NCBI GenBank assembly: GCA_905116865.2
Contig: CAJHNH020002668.1
Span: 324,501-388,500 of the forward strand
Origin: Candidula unifasciata
Taxonomy: Eukaryota; Mollusca; Gastropoda; Stylommatophora; Geomitridae
Reading direction: 5' to 3'
Length of the DNA stretch: 64,000 nt
The notes below the pieces were generated by a model. That model was not told the DNA's origin. It did not search any database and was given only the letters and a program-made list of their open reading frames with translations. Both the position numbers and the translations under genes were made by a program. Below, piece by piece: positions 41,501-53,500 of this stretch (its first letter is position 1; each line of letters starts with the position of its first letter).

Positions 41501-44500
41501 CCACTTATACCTTATTCCGAGACAAGATGCTGTTTACCAGCCTGTCTTCCTTGATGTTCAGATCTTTTAGAATGTCAACATTCTTTTCCTCTTGGTCAAA
41601 GGTATTCTGAGAATGTTTCTGTGGCATTTAAGTACAGAAGACCCATTTTTCTTTCCTAGTGACTCCAAGAACTGCAAGATAGTCCATGACACATCTGTAT
41701 GTCACTATAGGGAAGATACATACCCTAAATATTGTGACCGTCATTTGCTTGCCAATGCTTAATTTATAGACTTTTAGTGCTATTTAATCTTGCTGTGGCC
41801 ATCCTCCTTTTGACTTCCTTTGACCAGTGTCCATTGCTGTTGTTTATTATGGAGCCTAGATATTCAAAGCTTGTGACATTTTCAATTTCTTCATCATTTG
41901 TTGTTATTTTTGGGTGATATTATTTTTGTTTTCTAAAATTTGGAAACAGGTTTTGATCTTCACTATGTTTTCAATCAGGCAAAATTTAATGTTTTTTTCC
42001 CTTTACATTGTTCAAAAGGAGGACTGTGTCATCTGCATAGCAAAGTTTCAGAACATGATTGTCATCAACTATAGCTGATAATAACTGTCACAAGTCTGCT
42101 CCTTTTTTTTTTTTTTTTTACATTTCTCGTTATTATTTCTGCCTTTATATTGAATAGGTATGGTGAGATAATGCACTCCTGCCTCACTCTCTTTTGCACC
42201 TCGAACCAGTTGGATGTTTCTCCAGCTACACTTATAGCTATTTTGTTTTTTTGACAAATTAGGAAAAGCTAACACTATCTTGAAGAAGAAAAAATCACAC
42301 ACAAAAAAGAAAACAAAGGTGACAATTACAGGAGCAGTCTGAAGACAGCAAGGCTTAAATTAAAGTTTATGTTTCTGATCAGCAAGGAGTAGATTCAAGT
42401 TAACACTTCCTGTGCCATTTATCAGATTTAAGCAGGTATTCACGCTCAAAAACAACACTTGGGAAAAATGTCTATATATCATCAGATATGTTAATGGTTT
42501 CATTTTGAGATGCACAGTATAACATTAAACCATTTGATTTGTGATTTTTCTCATTTAATATTATTTGTGTGGGAGCGGCCATAGGGAAGCGACTAGACGC
42601 TCACTTGCTGATCAGAAGGTTGTGGGTTCGAATCCAGAGGGAACCAGATTTATTTTTCAAAAATGACTTTGGCTCCCAAGTTAACCCAGCTTTAAAATAT
42701 GTGCAGGTAAAAAGTCACGGGAAGTAAAGCGTATTTATCTCCCTCCTGTCTCTTTCAGAACCTTCTCTTGTTTCACTGGCTGTCTGTGAATGATCGAAGT
42801 GTCAGCATGCTGGCCAACTTGTATGAACTGGTCAAGAGTATTACAGCACTTGCAGGTGAGCAGTGTTACTTACACCTCCCGTATGTAATCATGGGTGTTC
42901 TTTGGATACTGAATGTTAGTTCAGTAAATACTGTTTGCTCTTTGGATACTGAATGTTAGTTCAGTGGATACTGGGTGTTCTTTGGATACTGAATGTTAGT
43001 TCAATGGATACTGGGTGTTCTTTGAATACTGAATGTTAGTTCAGTGGATACTGGGTGTTCTTTAGATACTGGATTTTAGTTTAGTGGATACTGGGTGTTC
43101 TTTAGATACTGGATTTTAGTTTAGTGGATACTGTGTGTTCTTTGAATACTGAATGTTAGTTCAGTGGATACTAGGTGTTCTTTGAATACTGGATGTTAGT
43201 TCAGTGGATACTGGGTGTTATTTGGATACTGGATTTTAGTTTAGTGGATACTGGGTGTTCTTTGAATACTGAATGTTAGTTCAATGGATACTGGGTGTTC
43301 TTTGAATACTGAATGTTAGTTTAGTGGATACTGTGTGTTCTTTGGATACTGGATTTTAGTTTAGTGGATACTGGGTGTTCTTTGAATACTGAATGTTAGT
43401 TCAGTGGATACTGGGTGTTCTTTGAATACTGAATGTTAGTTTAGTGGATACTGGGTGTTCTTTGGATACTGGATTTTAGTTTAGTGGATACTGGGTGTTC
43501 TTTGAATACTGAATGTTAGTTCAGTGGATACTGGGTGTTCTTTGAATACTGAATGTTAGTTCAGTGGATACTGTGTGTTCTTTGGATACTGAATGTTAGT
43601 TCAGTGGATACTGGGTGTACTTTGGATACTGAATGTTAGTTCAGTGGATACTGGGTGTTCTTTGGATACTGAATGTTAGTTCAGTGGATACTGGGGGTTC
43701 TTTGGATACTGATTGTTAGTTCAGTGGACACTGGGTATTCTGTGGATACTGGATTTTAGTTCAGTGGATACTGAATGTTCTCTGGGTACAGGATGTTCTG
43801 TAGATTCTAGATGTAAATTTGTGTGTACTGGATATTGAACACATCCTGAGAAGAAACTGGCAGAGAATCACTAAACAGGCATTAACATGGGAAATAAAGG
43901 GATTAAGGAGGCAAGGACTCCAAAAAAGAAACCCTAAGATGAACCTTGATGAGAGAGGCCAAAGCTACTGGACTGGATTCCATCCATGATATTGAACTGA
44001 TTGCCCAGGAAAGAATGGAATGGAGGAATTGACTGCAAGCCCTATATGACATGTGATGGCACTACAGGATGATGAATGTATGAACGAATATTCATGTAAT
44101 GGACTGATGAAGGCTGTCCAGTTCACTTGTTGTTAGTGTTTGTGTTAATGTGAAGCACACCATTTCTACTTTTAATTTGATTTGATGTCTTTTCATGAAG
44201 TGATTAAACTGCTTGTCTCATGCTCTAGATGCCACAGGTTTGTTTCATGGACTGCATATTGAAGTTCATGAGTGAAATTTGTATGGAGGTCTGTAGGGAT
44301 TGTCACTGGAGCTGTAGAGTTTTTGTTGTGTGCTACACTTTCAGCGGGACACTAGCTGTTTTTGTGAGAGAGACTGAGCTAAAAAGTTAACAGTTAGAGG
44401 ATCGACTTCATTGCACTAGGTTTTATCCTATATGCTTGATCTCTCTCAGCAGAACGGCTAGCCGCCTGCTGAGAGTATTGAACAAAGCACAAATTCCATA

Positions 44501-47500
44501 GCTCTGGCGATGATCCCCTGAGATCTCTTTAAAAACTGCAGTCGTAAACTGAACGGCACTGCTATAAAGCGAACCCATGACTTTCAGAGCACAAAGCAAA
44601 TGGCTTGACCATTTCACCATGAAGACCCATGAAGACTGAGCCGTTTGGGGTAAAACCTGATGCTATGAAGTTGATTTTCTTGACTTTAAATCTAAACCTT
44701 TTGATTGCAGATGTCAGTGAGGTTGTTGTGGACCCGAATCTAAGCTCTGCTTGGTGGCAACAGGTCAGAAGTCTGTGTAGTCAGTCAGAAAACTGCCGGG
44801 CAGCCTTCCTGGCCGTGCTTGCATGTAAATCAATAGCATCTAACACTTTAGGCATCCGGCCAAAAGCTAAGGTCAGTGTTGTGTTTCTTTGTTTTGCTGG
44901 TAATAGTTTGTATCTTTATCTTCTGCCTTGACTCTCTCAGTAGAGTATAGACCCTAGGTCAATTCATGTGTGGGTTCTGGGGCCCCCTTTTGGGGAAAAC
45001 CAGAATAAACCCATGGCCTCCCCAAACAAGCTTGTCGTAAGAGTCGACTAATAGGGAGCTTCCTTTGAAGTCAGAGTGCATCTGCCTGAGAGGTAAGGAA
45101 CCAACAGTCTGTATACAGATGTCAGATAGGTAAAATAGATTTACACACAAAACTCAGATCCTGGAACAAGATCAAAGTCCAGAGGTGGTCGAACAACCAG
45201 AACTTTCCGCCGGAGTTTACAGCAGCTAAACGCGAAGAATAAGAATACATGGCTTGAATCTGTTTTTTGATTCTCAGTAAGTAATCCTAATTTTTGGGGG
45301 ACAGGGAATGTGGACAGAGGTAGTGATAGAGACCTCAAGTAGAATGACAACAGTAGATGGTAACTCATTGTGGGGATTAGCTATTTTTGAAATGCCCCTC
45401 CACTTTGTTCCAGCTCAGGCAGGCATTAGAGGGTCACTGTGTCCAAGCCATTTGTCTCACACTCTAAAAGTCACGGGTTCATTGCATGGTTGCATGGTTT
45501 GGTTCACTTGCAGTTTTTGTGGGGACTCCAGGGGATCATACTGGATCATGCTTTGTGGGATTCTCTCGTCAGGTGGTTGGCTGTTCTGTGGAGAGAGAGA
45601 GAGCTATATGGGATAAAACCTGGTGTAATGAAGCTGATTCTTTCGACTTTAACCTTCAGCAGGTTATAATGAAAATTAAAGAACTGATGGATTCTCTAAC
45701 TGTGCCCTTTGGTGACTTGTTTATGATTAGCTAGATTTTGTGGCTAAAGTATTCTGCAGGAAAAACTCACAAGTCTTACACCAACCCTCCTGTCACCTCT
45801 ACAACATGCATAAGTTGAGTTGAGTTTAGAATCAACATGCTAGCACTTGAGTATAGTGGCCGTGAAAGAACTGATAGATTGACCAGAACTGACTTAGTGG
45901 CAGATGGCTGTTGGATCACGCAACATTGTTAATGCCCATAGAGAGATAGGGCGATTGGAGGATTTTGGGACCAGTTTGTCCATATCACTGCTAAGAATCC
46001 AAGAATTGGGAGTAAAGATCAGCATAGCCAGGTACTAGAGGCGCACCGGACGTATAAGAAATCTTATTAACCACCAGCATTGGACTGGAAATATAAACCA
46101 TGAGATGTTGATGTTAATGTAGAAAAAAAAGGGGAGGGGAGGAGTCTGAGCACCTATGGACATGTCCGGAGTGCCATGAAGGTAACCCAATTTATAATTC
46201 ATAACTAAGGACATTCCAATAAGCGGTCAATCCCCATCTTCAGAAGCCAATGCAGAGTTCCATTTCGAAAAGTACTAGTAGCAGTCTGACTGTATGTCCG
46301 TCTTGCTTGTCCCTGAGTGTTGAGCATCTCGTACAGCATGCGTCGTAGGTTATTGTGTTAATGTTTTTTGCTTACCTTATGGTTCCTGTTACACATGAAA
46401 GGATTTGTACTATTATATTTAAAAAAAGTATATATGGTTCAAAACAAAATTTTCCTGTTGTGAATTTATGTAAATAATATATTCAGATTTATATGCAATT
46501 TTCACGATTCAGGTTTTTATGTAGTTTTGATTATTCAAGTTTTTTATGTTGTATCAGTGATTTCGATTTTTATGTTGTTTCTCTCTGTGTGGGTTCCAGG
46601 GTCCCATTATGGGGAGAACAAGAATAGACCCACTGCCTCCCCAACAAGAATGTCATGAGAGTTGACTAATCGGTGACTTCATTCGGAGTGCAACCGCCCG
46701 AGAGGCAAGAGACCCACAGTCTGCCTACAAATAAGTCAGATCTATAAAATTAATGTGTTCTGGAACAAGACTAAAGTCCATAGATGGACGAACAGTCAGA
46801 ACTTTCCATCAGAGTTTATAGCCAGTAAGTGCAGAGAAGAAAAAAAAATGTTATTTCAATGATTCAAGTTATGTTGTCTTAGGATCCAGATGCAGACACT
46901 GCCAGTACAAAATCAGATGAGAATGACAGTGCAGACGCAGCAAACCCAGCAGACGTGAGTATGGACAGCCAGGAGTGGGAGTCTCTAACAGTGGACACGG
47001 AAGCCTGGGAGTGGCTGACCAAACAGTTCGAAGGTGTCATGGCCATCGCGACTCTTCTTAACATTCTGTCAGATGAGACAGCTGAAGAGGCCACATTTCA
47101 GCCAATCGCTGTTTCTGTTTCCAGGCTTTTGAATAGTGGGAAAGGTAGGTACATTTTAAAAAAGTAGGAGCATGTGAGATTAACTGGTCAAGTAGTCAGG
47201 GTACTGTCTTTTCTTACTTACTGAGTACTTAGTAGCTCCTCTTCTACCTTGGGGTGCAGAGGTTTGCCAGAGATTGCCAGATTTTCTAACAGTAGTTTTA
47301 TTTTTAGCTTTGTTTCATTTAAGTCCTCTGTCAGTCATGGATTGCTGAATGTTATATTGTAGCGCAGTGATTTATGTCACAGGCGTGAGGGAAAGTTAAG
47401 TCCAACATGATGTGTATAAGGAGATACTCCGTACGTCACTCGGGCGCCAGTCCTTCACTGTTCTGGTTGTACGGAACCTCACGCAAGACCCCTGCAGCAC

Positions 47501-50500
47501 GTCCTCGTCGTGCGCCACGGAAAATGTCTCGAGCATTAACAGAGCTGTCAGGGGATCTTTGAGTTTGGCGGCCCCCAGAGGTGATGTGTCCTTGTGGCTC
47601 TCATCAGCCCGCCCCCAAACGCATGGGTGAAAAAGGTTATCAAAACTCATTAGGAACATGAGTAAAGTGCTTGCCGAATGTACAACTAAAATTACAACCC
47701 TCGGTTAAAAGATTGAGGAGTGAAGAGAACATTGTTCTGCTGAGACTCAACCCTTGACCTAGAGATTTACCCGCAGCACAGACGAGTAACATCTCCTGCG
47801 GGTGACGTCTCGCAGCAAGATTCTACCCATGTACATCCCCTGTTAACCCTCAGTGTCGTCGTTACCGCGCTGAGGCACACCAAGACAGCAACCATCCATC
47901 GGCTGGCCAAGCCTAAATGTCCAACAAAACTAGAACCTACGAGACACGAGTAAGCTCAAAATCTGACCATCACAAATCTTATTGAACGGAAAAAGTCCAA
48001 ATGTCCACACCCAAAGACCCCACTCGCCCGAGTGCTGGGACCAAACAGATAACGATATGCCTGACGCAGGATGTTGAATTTTGTCAGGCTAACGGCTCGT
48101 CAAAGATACCTAACGTGCGAAGAAAAAGAATGTACCTATTTGGGTGGTCACAAAAGTCTCCAGAATTCGTGGGCTGCTCCCCGCTGGCTTCCAGAGGGCG
48201 CAACCCTTGTCAAGCGGGAGGCCTGATACAGTTGTGAGGTTAAGCAGGCATGTGCAGGACGTGACGATTCCTTGGGTGAGCCCAGAACCAGAGCGCCATG
48301 TGCCGGCTCTGCATACATGGAAGCCTCCTTGGATGGCGGGGAATGCCCATGATCTGCCCCTGCCTTCCCTTGAGAGCCAACAGTTCCGCAGGGGACTGCC
48401 CCAAAGGGGTACTCCGGGGGCATACCTGCGGAGAAGGAGACAAAGTGGACACCACAAAAATCAGGCAACGTTTCGACCCACACAAAACAATGGCCACTGT
48501 CATCCTAGAAATAGGCCTGACGTCTTCCCTCGAAGTCGGAGTACTGCTGCCCATGAGGCAGGGAACAACAAAACGGTTGTACACGGAAAACTCAGGTCCA
48601 GGTAAAAGCCAAAAGTCCAAGCGGACGATTAACCCTGACCTTTCGCCGGAATTCACAGCCGGTGAACGAAGAAGAAGAAGAAGAAGAAGGATGTTGTATT
48701 TGAGTATTTCCAATGAACCCTGTGTTGTCCGGCATACATGTCCAGACCATCGTAACTATGACTGATGCACTTGAGTTAGTAGTGTCAAGGGTATCAGGGT
48801 CACGACATATTGTCTGATTGTGAACTTTGTCCCTTCTTGTCACTTTGACCACCTTTCTCAGATACCTCATCTGAAAGTAACAGGTCAAGTAGTTAGGGTA
48901 CGGTCTTTATTGCAGATAACCATCACGCATTGGATGCAGGTGGGTCTTGAGATTTGGGAAGGGAGCAGGGGGATCCTTAGTCTGAGGCTTTATTGCCAAA
49001 TGGCTGATTGGGGTACTACTAGTTGGTTACCTGTCTTTTCTTCTTCTTTATCTTCGCGGTCACCGGCTGTAAACTCAGGCAGAAAGTTCTGGTTGTTTGC
49101 CCACTTCTGGACTCTAGTCCTATTCCAGAAACTGAGTGTTGCATATACATCTGTTTCACAGGTCTGACTTATTTGCACGCAGGTTGTTGGTTCCTTGCCT
49201 CTCAGGCAGATATACTCTGACTTTGAAGGAAGCTCCCAATTAGTCAATTCTTATGACTTGCTTTTGGGCAGGCAGTGGGTCTATTCTTGATTTTCATTTT
49301 CCCAGAACCCACACAGGAAACCTGTCTCTTAAACCTGTGTTTTTCTTCAGGTGCCTGGTCTTGTAAGTCTCCAATGCCTATTTCAGGAAGCTCAAGTCAA
49401 TGGAAGATACCCTGCCTGGAAGGAAATTTAAACATGTCTGCCGAACCAGCTGGCATGCATGTTAGTCAGAATATTTATAGTGTAATGAAAGAGATGATGG
49501 GCACTGCACTCTTGTGAAAAAGGAGATTGTGATTGCCAAGTAGATCTCTTGTGAGAGAGGAGATTATCCTTGCCACCTAGATATCTTGTGAGAGAGATGA
49601 TTGTCACCACGATGTAGATATATTGCTAGTGAGATAGCCATCGCTAAGTTGATTTTTTTGCCCCTAGAAATACTGTAAGGTTTTGCATATACTGGGTTGA
49701 TGCTACCTTTGTGGCACCTTAAAGCCCATGATTGAATTGTAGATTAATTTGATTGTGAATGTGTAAATTAAAACCTGAGTGAAATGTATTAATCAACATG
49801 ACGAATTATGGTAATGCAGTTAATTATGTCATTAAACATGACAATTAATTAGGTAATTTTATACAATGGATTGATATTTTGCATCAAGGAATTAGGTGAT
49901 TTATGAATATTAAATAGTTTTTTTTTGGTTTTTTTTTTGTTAATTGTGTTTGAAAGAATGCATTGTTGTTTAGTAATTCCTTATAGATTTATGTAAATGA
50001 TGTAGCTGGCACCTAATAATATGCAGTGAGACCTGCACAGCAGTAATTGTAATATATTGTTTATATACTTATTTAAATTATGTGATTCATGTTGTTTATA
50101 TCTTTATTTGTAGCATTATTTTGATCTATAAATGCCATTTAGTTCTTATAAAACCTGTGTATCAGCGTTATGTGTAAGTTTATTGATTCGTCCCTTATTT
50201 ATGAACTTGTTAACCATATGATTAGTTCAGTAAATTTTTTTCTTTTGAAAACAGGTTCCATCCCAGAAGTAGTTGCTAGGTTTGTGGTTCAGCAACATTT
50301 GACTCCGGCCTCTCTGTTCTATAACTTTTCACTCAGTGAGGATGAAGAGAACATCAAGGAAGACAATGAAAACACTGATGCGAAGGAAGAAAAAAAACAA
50401 ACAGATTCTGAAAAAGACCAGAATGACAGACAGGAAGAACAAGAGAAATCTCTTGAAGATAAGATTAAAGAAATGAGCCAGTCGGATAAAATTAAATGTG

Positions 50501-53500
50501 AGAATAAATGGAGTCAGTGTCTAATGCTCTGATGTTGTTGTTGTGTAGTCAATGTGTCTAATGCTCTGATGTTGTTGTTGTGTAGTGAATGTGTCTAATG
50601 CTCTGATGTTGTTGTGTAGTGAATGTGTCTAATGCTCTGATGTTGTTGTTGTGTAGTCAATGTGTCTAATGCTCTGATGTTGTTGTTGTGTAGTCAATGT
50701 GTCTAATGCTCTGATGTTGTTGTGTAGTCAATGTGTCTAATGCTCTGATGTTGTTGTTGTGTAGTGAATGTGACTAATGCTCTGATGTTGTTGTTGTGTA
50801 GTCAATGTGTCTAATGCTCTGATGTTGTTGTTGTGTAGTGAATGTGTCTAATGCTCTGATGTTGTTGTTGTGTAGTCAATGTGTCTAATGCTCTGATGTT
50901 GTTGTTGTGTAGTGAATGTGTCTAATGCTCTGATGTTGTTGTTGTGTAGTCAATGTGTCTAATGCTCTGATGTTGTTGTTGTGTAGTGAATGTGTCTAAT
51001 GCTCTGATGTTGTTGTTGTGTAGTGAATGTGTCTAATGCTCTGATGTTGTTGTTGTGTAGTCAATGTGTCTAATGCTCTGATGTTGTTGTTGTGTAGTGA
51101 ATGTGTCTAATGCTCTGATGTTGTTGTTGTGTAGTCAATGTGTCTAATGCTGTGATGTTGTTGTTGTGTAGTCAATGTGTCTAATGCTGTGATGTTGTTG
51201 TTGTGTAGTCAATGTGTCTAATGCTCTGATGTTGTTGTTGTGTAGTGAATGTGTCTAATGCTGTGATGTTGTTGTTGTGTAGTCAATGTGTCTAATGCTC
51301 TGATGTTGTTGTGTAGTGAATGTGTCTAATGCTGTGATGTTGTTGTTGTGTAGTCAATGTGTCTAATGCTGTGATGTTGTTGTTGTGTAGTCAATGTGTC
51401 TAATGCTCTGATGTTGTTGTTGTGTAGTGAATGTGTCTAATGCTCTGATGTTGTTGTGTAGTGAATGTGTCTAATGCTCTGATGTTGTTGTTGTGTAGTC
51501 AATGTGTCTAATGCTCTGATGATGTTGTTGTGTAGTCAATGTGTCTAATGCTCTGATGTTGTTGTGTAGTGAATGTGTCTAATGCTCTGATGTTGTTGTG
51601 TAGTGAATGTGTCTAATGCTCTGATGTTGTTGTGTAGTGAATGTGTCTAATGCTCTGATGTTGTTGTTGTGTAGTCAATGTTTCTAATGCTCTGATGTTG
51701 TTGTTGTGTAGTGAATGTGTCTAATGCTCTGATGTTGTTGTTGTGTAGTCAATGTGTCTAATGCTCTGATGTTGTTGTTGTGTAGTCAATGTGTCTAATG
51801 CTCTGATGTTGTTGTTGTGTAGTGAATGTGTCTAATGCTCTGATGTTGTTGTTGTGTAGTCAATGTGTCTAATGCTCTGATGTTGTTGTTGTGTAGTGAA
51901 TGTGTCTAATGCTCTGATGTTGTTGTGTAGTGAATGTGTCTAATGCTCTGATGTTGTTGTTGTGTAGTCAATGTGTCTAATGCTCTGATGTTGTTGTTGT
52001 GTAGTCAATGTGTCTAATGCTCTGATGTTGTTGTTGTGTAGTCAATGTGTCTAATGCTCTGATGTTGTTGTTGTGTAGTGAATGTGTCTAATGCTCTGAT
52101 GTTGTTGTGTAGTGAATGTGTCTAATGCTCTGATGTTGTTGTGTAGTGAATGTGTCTAATGCTCTGATGTTGTTGTTGTGTAGTCAATGTGTCTAATGCT
52201 CTGATGTTGTTGTTGTGTAGTCAATGTGTCTAATGCTCTGATGTTGTTGTTGTGTAGTCAATGTGTCTAATGCTCTGATGTTGTTGTTGTGTAGTCAATG
52301 TGTCTAATGCTCTGATGTTGTTGTGTAGTGAATGTGTCTAATGCTCTGATGTTGTTGTGTAGTGAATGTGTCTAATGCTCTGATGTTGTTGTTGTGTAGT
52401 CAATGTGTCTAATGCTCTGATGTTGTTGTTGTGTAGTCAATGTGTCTAATGCTCTGATGTTGTTGTTGTGTAGTCAATGTGTCTAATGCTCTGATGTTGT
52501 TGTTGTGTGTAGTCAATGTGTCTAATGCTCTGATGTTGTTGTTGTGTAGTCAATGTGTCTAATGCTCTGATGTTGTTGTTGTGTAGTCAATGTGTCTAAT
52601 GCTCTGATGTTGTTGTTGTGTAGTCAATGTGTCTAATGCTCTGATGTTGTTGTTGTGTAGTCAATGTGTCTAATGCTCTGATGTTGTTGTTGTGTAGTCA
52701 ATGTGTCTAATGCTCTGATGATGTTGTTGTGTAGTGAATGTGTCTAATGCTCTGATGTTGTTGTTGTGTAGTCAATGTGTCTAATGCTCTGATGTTGTTG
52801 TGTAGTGAATGTGTCTAATGCTCTGATGTTGTTGTGTAGTGAATGTGTCTAATGCTCTGATGTTGTTGTTGTGTAGTCAATGTGTCTAATGCTCTGATGT
52901 TGTTGTTGTGTAGTCAATGTGTCTAATGCTCTGATGTTGTTGTTGTGTAGTCAATGTGTCTAATGCTCTGATGTTGTTGTTGTGTAGTCAATGTGTCTAA
53001 TGCTCTGATGTTGTTGTGTAGTGAATGTGTCTAATGCTCTGATGTTGTTGTTGTGTAGTCAATGTGTCTAATGCTCTGATGTTGTTGTTGTGTAGTCAAT
53101 GTGTCTAATGCTCTGATGTTGTTGTTGTGTAGTCAATGTGTCTAATGCTCTGATGTTGTTGTTGTGTAGTCAATGTGTCTAATGCTCTGATGATGTTGTT
53201 GTGTAGTGAATGTGTCTAATGCTCTGATGTTGTTGTTGTGTAGTCAATGTGTCTAATGCTCTGATGTTGTTGTGTAGTGAATGTGTCTAATGCTCTGATG
53301 TTGTTGTGTAGTGAATGTGTCTAATGCTCTGATGTTGTTGTTGTGTAGTCAATGTGTCTAATGCTGTGATGTTGTTGTTGTGTAGTCAATGTGTCTAATG
53401 CTCTGATGTTGTTGTTGTGTAGTGAATGTGTCTAATGCTGTGATGTTGTTGTTGTGTAGTCAATGTGTCTAATGCTCTGATGTTGTTGTTGTGTAGTCAA

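Noticed and set aside
47380..48765. Candidate protein-coding gene in the GC-rich block (frames of 98 to 157 codons)
   Set aside because: Overlapping frames on both strands are of similar length, no family motif was recognised, and the block lies within an inserted repeat that recurs at 58302.
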